Source: Terebella lapidaria | Taxonomy: Eukaryota; Annelida; Polychaeta; Terebellida; Terebellidae | Assembly: GCA_949152475.1 (NCBI GenBank) | Contig: OX424570.1 | Span: 25,292,694-25,356,693 of the forward strand | Length of the DNA: 64,000 nt | Direction of reading: 5' to 3' | In this document: piece by piece, positions 10,196 to 21,358 of the stretch | Layout of the letters: each line of letters opens with the position of its first letter | Numbering within the stretch: the stretch's first letter is position 1 | Position numbers and translations under genes: made by a program | Notes under the pieces: model-generated | What the model saw: only the letters and a program-made list of their open reading frames with translations | The model's database searches: none | Told to the model about the DNA's origin: nothing

Positions 10196-13100
10196 TAAAT
10201 TTGTGTGTAGGATAATGTGAAAATCGTTATTAATAATAATTTAACACATACAAATTATTTGGGCGGCAAATGATCTACGATAAGAATGGAAGTTGAATAG
10301 ACCACCCCCTCTGTTGTATTCGAAATCATGAAACAAAACAGAGTTTCAATTTACTACTAACAATTGTGTGGTTGTACAGATGAATAGGTTCATCTTGCCT
10401 ATTCAGTTGTTGTGTCATTTTAAAATACAACATATAAATGTATTTAAATTTTCTTATTAATCATTTGTTGAATACTTTTCGCCCAATACTGTTGAATATT
10501 TTATTGAAATGTCATGCATGGTGACCGATCACAATCGTATTTCATGTACTTGGCTTCTCACACTTCAAAAATATATGTGGTTTTCATTGGTTTGCTGACA
10601 GGTCGAATATTCTAATCCAAAGTGAACCCAAAACTATGCTAATGCTCTCTGGGAAGGATTTGTCATGTGCAGATTTGATGGACCAGGGACCCAATCTGGC
10701 TTATAGATACTTGCACTTCCATGATTGTTTGTTTACGAATCTCCTCGAATTCCTGGTGAAGTGTTTTCAGATGAAATATATCATTCTGTGGCTTCAAATG
10801 CATTGCAATCTGTCATCTATGGTGTTCTTATAGCCTCTACTTTCACCTTCCTTACCAAATACTTCACTGAAGATGGTCAAATCATGCATCGTCTGGTAGG
10901 TGGAAGTTCGTCTTTCTATCAACTATAATTTGTATGCCGCACCAATGAGATAAATATATGTGTTTCTGGAGATTTCAGATCAGTGTATGCATGTCCTGTA
11001 TGATTCAATAGCTTATCAGTTCACATGTAGTGACCGTGGTATCTATTACCCTCAAGTAAAACAATAAACAGTGATAAATCATTCACACAGACCCTCTAAT
11101 TCTGGATGATTATATGCTACGAAATTTGGAGGTACTTATATAAGATGGGACCGATTAATTCGCTGCCTACTGAATATAACTTTTGTGGAGTGATCTGAGA
11201 AAAAATGTCATTATTTGCCTCTCTAATAAGGTGGCTTGTTGCAAGTCAAAGGTCAATTGCCAATCAATGGTACATGCTGGCGTTAACTATTTGGTATCAG
11301 ATGCTTATTGTAGTGTCCATGACAATGAAAGCAAGGTTGAAAGTAGATATATTGGAAGCAAATATTGGAAGCAGATAATCTAATTGAGTTATTTTTATGC
11401 GCCATTGCAAGTAGACAATAATGTGCGTAACAGAAAAAGAGTGTATGCCTGAAGGTATGTGCTGTCGAGTTGTTAATGTGGATTTTAATAACTGTGGAAT
11501 GTCGCTAGCGTATCCATGAGACAGTAGGGCAATTAATTATAGGTGTGCAATTATAATTATCAACTCAGTAGCCTTTTGGCTTGTGATAAGATATTTATGT
11601 ACTTGTCATATATCTATTCCATGGGGCTTGTTTCGAATTTCTAAATTATTTTCATAGGTTCTTGGGCAGTTGTATACTAACTCAATCAGGTGTACAGTAG
11701 AAACAACTACAGTTACCACACTGTCTGCCCCTAATGACGCCAGTGTGTCTTCTGATAAAATATTTGGTCGGGCTTCGTTTCTATCGCAAATGTTGTATTT
11801 TACGTTTGTTATTGGAATAATCGAATATTGCTGTATTGGTGGTTATAGATTGATACTTACTTTATACATGAACTGACCTAGATCTCATCACTGCCTGTTC
11901 GAAAGATATGATTAAAGTCTTGGAGATTTCCCAAGCGTGTTGGTGATAATGGGGAATATTATCGATTGAGTTTTAAGTTTTTGTCGTTAGGTTACCAGGG
12001 TCCACAGTGTGACATATCACATATGTACAATCAATTTAGGATTGTAACATTTATACAACTATTTCACTTTATTTGGTATGGGTGAATATCACGTGTATTC
12101 ATACAGGCAATACTTTTTGTTTACCAATATACATTGTAATAGCATGAAAAAATGCGTTCGAGTGATACTGCCAAATGTCACCCAAAGCACAGGTATTCTG
12201 AACGAATGTTTGTTTTGCCAACATAACTGTGCAACGAACGTAATTCTTATCTGAACTCGAACTGGTACCCATGATAAAATTTCGATTTTATGTCACCTTT
12301 CAAAGTCCAGCAATGTTGACTTCTTAGGAAAGAAGTGTCAAAGTTCATCGATTTTACCCCTCAGCTGTATGAGTTCGGTTCCAGAGTCACCTCTTATTAC
12401 TGAACAGAAATTGACCCCAACATGTCGACAATGACAGAAGAATTATTTCTTGTTCTTTTCTAACCAGAGGCCAAAATGAGCCAATTGTTAGAGACTGCCA
12501 CAACGCAGCAGGGTTCCCTACCACTCTGTTTTATTGGCAAAGACCGAACGGATATTATAAAAAAGGTAACGTGTCACGGAGTTGTTGGTAAAAGACAGCT
12601 ACTGGGGATGGTTTCATTCAGTTTCCCATGATACTATACCACCCTTCCATTTATGCTCTCGGTGGCTCTTGATGAAAATTGTGTTCTGCACTGCAAGTTA
12701 TTTAGAAGCATCGTTTTTGGCAAAATATCTGAAAACTGCTTGATGTGTTAATGGTTAGTCTCTGGCTATCTATTTTATCCAGTATATCATGGCATACGTG
12801 TATCTCGTAAATGTACAATGCAGTTGTTTTTACATATATAACATAGTGTGTAATTCAGTGAGGTAATGACAGGCACTAATGCTATGTAGTCAAAAAAACA
12901 CGGTATGATGTTTTTCTGAGTCACATGTCGATTTTAACCTCTTTTATAAATCGTGGTCTTTTAATCAAGAACTACCATGAATTAACGAACGCTTTTGTGA
13001 ACCCAGTCTGTAGATGAATTAATGACAGCAAAGCTTGACATCTGATGTAAAAGAGGCTTACTTAAAACGCCCCAGACAGAAATGTCATCAGTTAAATTAA

Positions 13101-14310
13101 TCAATAACTTAAAAAAAGCTAGTATAATAGCATCCCATTTCTGGTCACATTTGTTCCTATTCACTCTACTGTTTGTCATGCAGGTTCTCGTATTTTGGTA
13201 GTCTTCCCAACTTCACACTTTAGTAGTGATGTACCTCTTGATAGCAAATGAGCTCTCTTCTATATGTTGTATATAGAAAATCAACAGGGGCTAGAAGGTA
13301 TTTCTCGGTTGTGTTCACATACTTGATACCGTTGGTGATCAAAGCAGTATGTTCTGTCAGCAAAATTCCATTTCCTCACAAGCACCATTAGACTTACGCC
13401 ACTTAGAGATTCCGTTCTATGGTCTCTGCAATAGCAGCAGACATATCATGACAGTTTGGGGGCTACTGACAGTGTCTGGATATATCTTTGGATATTTGTC
13501 TGATTTTTGCCAAAAAAAAACCCTGATAATAGTACATTCCGAACTGTCGTGACATTTCTATGTTTTACCTTATAACAACAATGCTAAGTATGCTAATACT
13601 AGAAAGAAGACTCGTCAACTGGTTGGTTATCATTTACTACCGTATGACATGTTTTCATACTCATTAAGTAATCATTTATACTCATGCAAGCAGCATAACT
13701 CACCCAGATTGGGTTTTTTACATCAAAATATATTGAATGTATTTATCCTGTTCAAAGCTGTGGATTATTTTCTAAAGAAGATATCATCACCTAATCTCAT
13801 AGAATGCAGAGGTTTACCGTTGGGATGTGATGAGTGATTACAATAAGTAATTGAAAGAAATTATGAAACAAGCTCTTTGTTATTGTTTATAGAAAATTCT
13901 CTAGAAGGTTTCTCATCCAAGCGAATGACCCACTTCTATTCTTTTAGTATAAATACATGGGAACTGACTGCTGGTTTGGTTTTTGCAGTCTGATAACATC
14001 CACATGTTTCCTCCAAAACCGAAAAGCCTGTTATAATAAAATCGGTCAAGATCGAATCGATAATCAATTAGGATTAAAGTGTCCATGTTGTTATTTTATA
14101 TCGTTAACATAGTTATCACTGTATTTGGAGACCAGTATCACAAGGAATAATTTCCACTATCCTCACATGCTTTAACTATAATTGTTTCATATAGGTCCAG
14201 TAGCAATCATATAAACAATTCTTACATGTTCCATTTAATGAGTATGCTGAGACTGTCTGATACTGATAGTTACTTGTCTTTAGTCCCGACCTGGAAGTAG
14301 AAATGCTTGT
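10196..14310 (+). repeat. Segmental duplication copy A, right block
   Basis: This block aligns in order with 20747-20935 (inverted part) and 21361-24975 of copy B, and in part with the older copy at 35.0-39.6 kb. Landmarks include TTTGATGGACCAGGGACCCA (10673-10692), AGGCCAAAATGAG (12470-12482), TAGAAAGAAGACTCGTC (13600-13616) and ACTTCTATTCTTTTAGTATA (13932-13951). Open frames such as 10725-10928, 12982-13179 and 13349-13552 are short and not preserved as proteins in the other copies. No exon of a known family was recognised. The 11556-11872 segment is a separate dispersed repeat. Confidence 0.8.
11556..11872 (-). repeat. Dispersed repeat of about 310 bp, inverted relative to 15150-15461
   Basis: Read on the minus strand, it starts with a consensus-like GTAAGTATC at 11852-11860, then blocks rich in AATACAACATTTGCGATAG and CCCGACCAAATATTTTATC, and ends near GCCAAAAGGCTACTGAGTTG. 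The same order occurs on the plus strand at 15150-15461, and its first part again at 38612-38735. The 11.6- and 15.2-kb copies are inverted relative to each other and about 3.3 kb apart. No protein was recognised. Confidence 0.8.
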
Positions 14311-14700
14311 TCGGTGTTTTGCTCGTTCGGTGTAGTTTGACGAAATATTTCACCCCAAAAATGTTGTTTTACAGGTCGTATACTATATGTATAGATGTGA
14401 ATAATGGAGTCTAAGCGTACACGTTAAGTTATGTAGCATGTTAAATTTATATTAATGAACCATCGTGCATAGGGGTTTCGAATTCATATGGGTCTGGAAA
14501 AGGTCTGGAAATTGTTCCAATTTGAGTCTGGAAAGTCCCTGATCTCGCTATTCACAGAATAGTGAATAGTGTCAAAACTACAGCAATGCAGACTCAAATA
14601 AACTTCCCATTCCCCACATTGGAATCGAGCTATGCACTGCTGAGAGGCGACACATGTCTTTTACTACATTTCCTGACGCTTACTTGTGCAGTTATATATA
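14310..14700 (+). repeat. Duplicated block that is inverted in copy B
   Basis: From TGCTCGTTCGGTGTAGTTTG to TTTCCTGACGCTT, this block matches the reverse complement of 25290-25690. The blocks left of each (13870-14310 and 24520-24975) are in direct orientation, so one copy inverted after duplication. Shared strings include AATAGTGAATAGTGTCAAAA-like text near 14560 and CGACACATGTCTTTTAC near 14649. Confidence 0.8.
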
Positions 14701-14818
14701 CATGCATACATATAGGCCTCTTGCACGTGGTATGATGTAACAATACAAATGCCGCGCTCGGTTGGTTATAACAATGGATAGTCATCGATGATCAAGCACC
14801 AAAATTCTTCCACAAAAA

Positions 14819-15301
14819 GTGACAAATCATGTGAAAAACACAACAAAAAAACTGGCAATACGGGATCAGACGGGTGAGGAAAAGAATATCATATCATTTT
14901 TGTATGGGATAAAGATTCCCCGACTCGTCCTCAGTGCATCCCAGGCTCGCCTTGGATTCATACTGACGAATCGTCGGGAAATCTCCATCCCACACAAAAA
15001 TGACATGGGTTTAAAAACGACATATGTCAGGTTGTTTCCTGTAGGACATGCAGGAGATGGCTCAAGTGGACAATTCAGTTCTGATCAATTACAAGGACAT
15101 CTGGACCCATGGAATAAATACGATCGGTACAAGTCTTGTTTGTGTAGAAATGTAAGTATAAATCTATTACCACCAATACAGTCAGATTTTGACGATGCCA
15201 ATAACAAACGTAAAATACAACATTATGCAATAGGAAAAAAGCCCGACCAGATAGTTTATCAAACGACACACTGGTGTAATCAGGGGCTGACAGTGTGGTA
15301 A
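14819..15301 (+). other. 160-codon open frame, unknown, partly repeat-derived
   Basis: The frame begins with GTG and stays open to a stop near 15299. The first two thirds (for example SQARLGFILTNRREISIPH) look like coding composition but match nothing I know. A near-perfect splice donor (AAT then GTAAGTATA) lies at about 15150, and everything after it belongs to the dispersed repeat at 15150-15461. If real, the exon would be about 14819-15150. It could equally be chance or part of an unknown mobile element. Confidence 0.2.
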
Positions 15302-15461
15302 ATGTAGTTGTTTCTACTGCACACCTGATGGAAATAGTATACAACTGCCCAACAACCTATGAAAATAGTTTAGAAATCCGAAACAACCCCCATGGAATAG
15401 ATATATGACAAGTACATTAGTACCTAATCACAAGCCAAAAGGCTACTGAGTTGATGGTATC
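15150..15461 (+). repeat. Dispersed repeat of about 310 bp, plus-strand copy
   Basis: This is the partner of the inverted copy at 11556-11872. It begins GTAAGTATAAATCTATTACC, continues through AAACGTAAAATACAACATTA and ACAACTGCCCAACAACCTAT, and ends CAAAAGGCTACTGAGTTGAT. The first 120 bp recur at 38612-38735. Confidence 0.8.
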
Positions 15462-15962
15462 CTCGGGGACAGATTTAATTTATGGGAATGCAATAGATCG
15501 TGTGAGAAGTATGAATTTTTCATCAGTTTCCGAATCTTGAAGTTGTACGTACAGCTTTGTAATTAGTGACTGTCAGATACCACTCTCGTGTGTGTTGCCA
15601 TACAGTATGTAACATAATTATCCCTGGGGCACACCGGGTGCTCCAATACCTATAATCCCACTAGGAGATTGATAATTTCACCACAATCAGTACGCGTCAA
15701 ATACGTGATACACAACAGTGGTGATTTTTACGATGTCAAGTGGATGGCATGCACTATAATATACCCAGGTCATGAATGTACGGAATATATCGAGGTATGC
15801 TGCCCGAGCCATTGTAGACAAGTATGATACCAAACACCAAACAATCCGCCAGACTAAACTCAAAATCCATGGACAAAATTTACACAATCGGTATGCTAAG
15901 GTTGGACAAAAATTCAAAATTGGTGATCAAGGTCCGAGCAATTTGAATATCACAGACATCCG
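15462..15962. other. Unassigned stretch with the minisatellite source motif
   Basis: No gene was recognised. A 66-codon frame at 15772-15972 is open but unfamiliar. It contains GCCCGAGCCATTGTAGAC at 15804-15821, which is also the core of the 34-bp minisatellite unit 640 bp downstream. The opposite strand is also open (15687-15917), so neither frame is persuasive. Confidence 0.3.
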
Positions 15963-16430
15963 GCGAAGCTAAATGTGAGATCAGGTGTACCAGTAAGAGT
16001 AAGCTTCTCTTGCCTCGCATGCGACACCCACTGTGATATCCAAAATAAATGCCATCGAGATGAAGGACATAGTTAGGTTATAATAACGACTCTACAAGTA
16101 CCAATCAACATGATGTGATAATATCTCCCATCATCTGAGTTACAGAAAGACCGAAATGGTCTATTAATTCCTGATGACGACCATAAAACTTCTTAAAGGT
16201 CGACTGCAATCTAGGTCTCAAATAGCCCTGCTTTAATAACTTATCAGTTAGCATTTTGGCTCTGGCTAGAAAATCTTGGTAATTTGAACATACTCTAGCA
16301 TATCGAATGAGTTGAGACACATAGACGCCATACGCAGGAGCTGCTGGTATGTTACTACTCAGTACTGGGATATTACTGAACTTTGGATTGTTCAATGGCA
16401 ATACATCGTCAATGTATCTGTATGTAAAAT
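15963..16430 (-). mobile_element. Fragment of an RT-bearing retroelement (3' half)
   Basis: On the minus strand it encodes the C-terminal part of a reverse transcriptase ORF (LNNPKFSN..., APAYGVYVSQLIRYAR, KKFYGRHQELIDHFG) followed by a short 3' tail. The same protein region, with the YIDD catalytic motif preserved upstream, occurs at 62262-63060. I know this type from bivalve and other invertebrate genomes. I lean towards a Penelope-like or related non-LTR element, but the family is not settled. The copy is a broken fossil, truncated on its 5' side, and abuts a minisatellite. Confidence 0.75.
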
Positions 16431-16445
16431 TGAATGAACTGGCTA

Positions 16446-16713
16446 GACATCAGCACATCATTGTGCCCGAGCCATTGTAGACATCAGCACATCATTGTGC
16501 CCGAGCCATTGTAGACATCAGCACATCATTGTGCCCGAGCCATTGTAGACGTGTAGACATCAGCACATCATTGTGCCCGAGCCATTGTAGAGATCAGCAC
16601 ATCATTGTGCCCGAGCCATACTAAACATCAGCACATCATTGTGCCCGAGCCATTGTAGAGATCAGCACATCATTGTGCCCGAGCCATTGTAGACATCAGC
16701 ACTTCATCATGCC
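16446..16713 (+). repeat. Minisatellite, 34-bp unit, eight copies
   Basis: Units start at about 16446, 16480, 16514, 16556, 16590, 16624, 16658 and 16692. Each reads roughly GACATCAGCACATCATTGTG followed by CCCGAGCCATTGTA. The last is partial and diverged. An extra 8 nt (CGTGTAGA-like) breaks the phase between the third and fourth units. Units are almost identical, so expansion is recent. The second half of the unit matches 15804-15821. No unique spacers are present, so this is not CRISPR-like. Confidence 0.95.
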
Positions 16714-16862
16714 ACAGAAATCACTGTCGACGCATTGGCTCTTGTGTCGGTTCCCTCCGGCATCGACACAGATCCTGTTGGAGGTCCAGAGGAAGACTCT
16801 TTGTCAGAAGTATCAGATGTTGGCTCCATGTCAGTTTTTTTCTGCATGGTGATCAAGGGTGG
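16714..16862 (-). other. Possible small acidic Ser/Thr-rich ORF or exon
   Basis: On the minus strand an ATG near 16848 opens about 46 codons (including KESSSGPPTGSVSMPEGTDT) up to a TGA at about 16711, at the minisatellite edge. The plus strand is open too (16735-16980). The segment is absent from the aligned place in copy B near 24975, where sequence matching 16838-16960 otherwise continues. It therefore arrived with, or belongs to, the repeat block on its left. No family was recognised. Confidence 0.2.
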
Positions 16863-16979
16863 TGTAGTCTTCCTACCAAAATCGTTTTTTCAAGATGCGC
16901 TTATCAATATTATTATGTTTTCAGAAAATTTATTTGTTTACATTTTTCAAACACGCTTTCGAGCTCGAGTAGAAAATTA

Positions 16980-17700
16980 ATTACAAGGGAATATGGGCCC
17001 GTGGAATAATATTAACCTGCGTAACAAATTATGATTGTTGTAGTAAGTTATTAGCAATATTACGCCTAGGACACCTGGGATCCACTCGCAACCACCTCAC
17101 CTATTATATGGATTTTAATCGGGTGATTATAATGCAGTCCAGATAGTGTGTGAATAGCACATACTTTATTGAATCACGTTGCTAATCTGGAATAGTGTAG
17201 GAACCAGAGGGGGTCATCACTACCACTGGGGTTGGGGGGGGGGGATGGGGGGGGGGGGGTAAATTGCCACATGATAGTAATCAGGATCGAGCTTTCTCTT
17301 GACTAGACCCCGAATCGGACAAAATGTGCGTTTACTGAAATATGACAAATTTCGATATCATAGGTCCCAAGAGCTTGATAGGGGATACAATATCAAGCTG
17401 TTTATGTCAAATAATATATTAAACATAACTTACATGAAAAATGGAACAAAAACTGAATGACCGAGTCAAATGTGCTATCAGATAGTCATAGTATTCAACA
17501 GTTGTGTATACAGACCAATCGATCCGACATGGCCACCAAAATCCAAGATGGCTGCGAATATCGAATGGTTTTTCCCATTCAGCAAATTGAAGAAAATGAT
17601 CAGTCCACTTGCTACAGCTGATCAAGCGTCTTGTTCAGTTTCACATGATTAACTGACTTTTCCATTGTGAAGGGAATACATCATACATGGCAAACAGGTG
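16980..17700. other. Intergenic, with G-rich tract and one inverted-repeat arm
   Basis: A G-rich tract (two poly-G runs) occupies about 17226-17261. The segment at about 17500-17600, containing GGCCACCAAAATCCAAGATG, is matched in reverse complement at about 25085-25140. No gene was seen. Confidence 0.5.
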
Positions 17701-17704
17701 ATAA

Positions 17705-17955
17705 TTATGAGGTGGTAATTTTAGACGGGGTGGATAGTATAATCTCGGTGATTATTATGAGGTTGTAAATGAGGTGGTAGATGGGGTGAATATTATGAGG
17801 TGGTAATTATAGACGCGGTGGATATTATGAACGTGGTGAATATTATGAGGTGGTAAATATAGACGGGTGGATATCATAAACCCCATGAATATTATAGGGT
17901 GGTAATATACACGGGTGGATATTGAAAACAGGATGAATATCATGAGGTGGTGAAT
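17705..17955 (+). repeat. Degenerate minisatellite, unit about 30/60 bp
   Basis: Alternating TATTATGAGGTGGTAA and AGACGGGGTGGATA-type blocks repeat about four times with substitutions and small indels. The array ends just before copy B starts, so it marks the junction between the two segmental duplicates. Confidence 0.8.
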
Positions 17956-17959
17956 ATAT

Positions 17960-20745
17960 TTATCTACTATATACGTCTACTTTAAGTTCTACTTCTACTA
18001 CTTATTCACTATGTTAATATCGTTATACATGGAACTTGAGAAGGTAGTTGAAGAAACTGAAACTCTTTGCCTTACCTCTCACTCAGTATAACTGGAGTGG
18101 TGTAAGAAATATGCCAAGGGTCAACTGTCAACCAAAATTAACTGCTGGCGCCATATACTGAATGCAATGTGCATGACAACAAAAGAAGCACAATGGAGAG
18201 TGCATTGCAGATTTTTCAACATGTTGGCATGAACAATTTGTTCCTTATCAAGGAAAATAAGACACTAGATTTATTTTTCCCTCCATATTAGAGATTCCAT
18301 TGAGAATAGTCCTTTGTTCTTTGTCCTACATTGGAGTGGAGAAAATTGTTGAAAACATCTGATATGAGTTTTTGGTAATGCTCCATTACCAACAAAAAGT
18401 CATATTGTGATGTGGGCAACAGTCTGTGATTCATGTTGAAAATTATCAGCTGAATAGGAGATTTCAAAATAATGTTTATTTAATTGAATGTGAATAAAAT
18501 ATTAGTTCCTTCTCACATTAATGATAATTACATGTAATTAGTTTATCCACATTATATCATTGTTAGAGTTATATTCAATGCGTGAACATAGAAGAAGGAT
18601 TTGAAAAAAACACACACATTTCATTTGATGTGTAAATGTTCCTGAAAATAGGTGTGTTTAGTCACATGTGTACATGTTTTCTCATAAATTTACTGCTAAA
18701 ATCCCAGGCCAGTTGCGAACGCTCAAAGGAAGAAATATTCCATCAACACACGAATACTCACGCATACAAACATTAACAGTGAAATGCCAAAAAGAAATAT
18801 GCATATGAATACACTTTGAAAATCCAAAAGCAACCAATTAATAATTTTTGCAAGGGAATTTAATACTTATACCCTAATATCCTTGTTTGAAAAGCTAGAA
18901 TTACTTGATATCACGATGCTTCTTATTTGAAATTTTCCTGAACCTGTCATATCTCATACTTCTTGATAAGAAATCCCAGTTAGAAGTAAGAATTAATATG
19001 ATCCTGCACGACCCACAAAATTTCCTTCAAAAGTTAACTGGGAGACAGTTTTTTTTATTCAGTCTCATGGTAAACAGACGCTGTGTAGGCTCTTTTTCTG
19101 CTCAAACTTTGATATAATGGATGAAAGCGATGTGAAAATGATTCAACAAAGTTATTGGATATTTAATACATTGTATTACTGCATTCATTATTAGTGCTTA
19201 AGACACAAGACGCGAAACTAAGTTTTTCATTTTATTGATTGAAATTCATTTTATATATACATGTACAAATCTAAAATAATATATCCTATTATATATGTAT
19301 GAAACGTCCACTCAGAACACAATTAAAGAGTATAATGATATCGAGATCATAGACTCAGATTCGTTTCGCCCAGCAATATCTACTGTCCTATTTCGCCCTC
19401 CAAATATAGCACTCGTTTTCGCAATTTTATTTGCCTTCTGCCCAATTATCAATGATATATTCAATATTGTTATTGGATTTCCTAATGTTCAGAGTAAAAC
19501 ATAAAGCAGTAACCTATCACGTTTGTAATAAACATCAACAGCGAATTGAAGAAGTTCAAATTATATCGCACAGGGTATAAACCATGACCCTTTTTCGCAT
19601 ATTTCATATAAAACTGTTCTACAAACAGTGAACATCCAAAGTGTTGTGAAAAATATTATTAAAAACACAGTTGAAATTTGATTTTAAAGTCAAATTTTAG
19701 AGTAAGAAGATTTATTATCGCTTTCAAGTTCATTTCGAAGAGCAGTGAGTATAACTGGTGCTTAAAATACCGCACGTGTAGCATTGACAAATATTTTTGT
19801 TGACATATGTTGTGATTCTGGTTCCTACTATGTTGTTTCGACACAGGCAATCAAAAAGTGTGACCATGGTGGTTGTTGGGATAAAATGAGCTACCGTCAC
19901 GTATATGGCATTCAATGGATCATAAATATTACTTCAGTGATAATTATATGAATTGTCTAGACGAATATGTTGTATAAAGGCAGGTATAGTAATAGGTGGG
20001 GGATATTTATAGTGCTGACTTGAATTTGAAGTGTCACGAAATTTCAAGACGTCAACACTCATCCCTGTAATATACCATACATACACGAGTTATAAGTGAT
20101 TGGCCATGTATTTTTGGACAATTTTAGCTATTTTGTTACTTTTGCATCACTGCATGCGAACCGTTCATGTGCGCATCAGATGGCACTTTTGCACTGTACA
20201 GTTGTTCTGGGAACAGCTCTTGACCACTTTCAACGGGAAAATCAAAAACATACCACTTTAAGAACTTAATATACCTTGACTTGAAACAAAATAAGCAGTT
20301 GTTGAGATTGCACTCCCGTTTCATTACATGCAGTAGTGTTATCCACTGTATTATTAAAACATATTAAATCAATCCTATTTTAGCTTGGCTTATTATCGTC
20401 ATGGACCTACTAATAGTATATCACAAGACACTAGCGTTTATTAAGTTTTAATGTAGATCACATTATTGTGTCAGATTATTCAGAAAGGTTATAATAATCT
20501 AGGTGAAGTTGATAGCAAGTGCTTGATTTCCTTTATGTTACGCAAACTACTGATTTTGTCAGACTATTTAAAATATTGTGTTTAATGAAATGATGTTATT
20601 GGTTGTGAATCAGCTTCCAATATCTCCAATATCTCGTACTGTTATGCCCATTGTTATTTAGTGTGATTTATCGTGTGTGATCTATATTAGGTATGAACGG
20701 ATATTCATTGTCCATGGCTTTTCCTTCCTCAAGATGTAGGCAAGA
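17960..20745 (+). repeat. Segmental duplication copy B, left block
   Basis: This is the direct-orientation counterpart of 5040-8210, with landmarks in the same order: AACTTGAGAAGGTAGTTGAA at 18031, the conserved small ORF at 19295-19504, and the AAGATGTA edge at 20740. It lacks about 250 bp present in copy A at 7862-8057 and has one rather than two 55-bp units near 20344. No gene was recognised. Confidence 0.85.
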
Positions 20746-20746
20746 T

Positions 20747-21358
20747 GAACCTATTCATCTGTACACCAACACAATTGTTAGTAATAAATTGAAAATATGC
20801 TTTGTTTCATGATTTCGAATACAACAGAGGGGGTGGTCTATTCAAGTTCCATTCTTATCGTAGATCATTTGCCGCCCAATTAATTTGTATGTGTTATATT
20901 ATTATTAATAACGATTTTCACATTATCCTACATAACTCATCACGAATGAAATTTAATAATAGCAACAATGGGTATATTGCACATCCATACTGCAGTGGTG
21001 TCGATGACATATTTGACCATGCATAATCAAGTGCTTCCACAATGTCATACAATTCGTCTTTCATCCTGAGTGGAATTCCGATCCACGTCATGAATAATTG
21101 TGACAATGCTCGGGGCAAATAGCCATTACCAGAGTGAGGTCAATTTGTTTAAATCATGAACCATAAATATACAGTGAACATAAATATCTGAGTTTAGGCT
21201 TATGGTTGAATATGTGATCGAATTTGAATGATGCAATCTGATTATTTTCATATTCTCTCGTGTTGATCTTCAGGTTTGTACACTTCCATTAGTTTTCTAT
21301 TTGTGTTTTGGGGAGTTCATTTTAGCAAGCGCTACTGCACTGCTCGGTTTCAGTTGAG
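20747..21358 (-). repeat. Inverted segment within copy B
   Basis: The whole 0.6 kb is the reverse complement of copy A's 8211-8606 plus 10196-10392. It begins AGGCAAGATGAACC (reverse of 10380-10392) and ends CGGTTTCAGTTGAGAG (reverse of the start of the 8211 block). Outside it, both sides are in direct orientation with copy A. Copy A carries CAAGATG at the left edge and CATCTTG at the right edge, an inverted microhomology at both breakpoints. The old copy at 3.4-4.5 kb has the copy A order, so the inversion happened in B. Confidence 0.85.

Noticed and set aside
16446-16713. CRISPR-like array
   Set aside because: Units are contiguous with no unique spacers and the genome is eukaryotic; it is a minisatellite.
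17755-17943. 62-aa minus-strand ORF
   Set aside because: It is a translation of the minisatellite.
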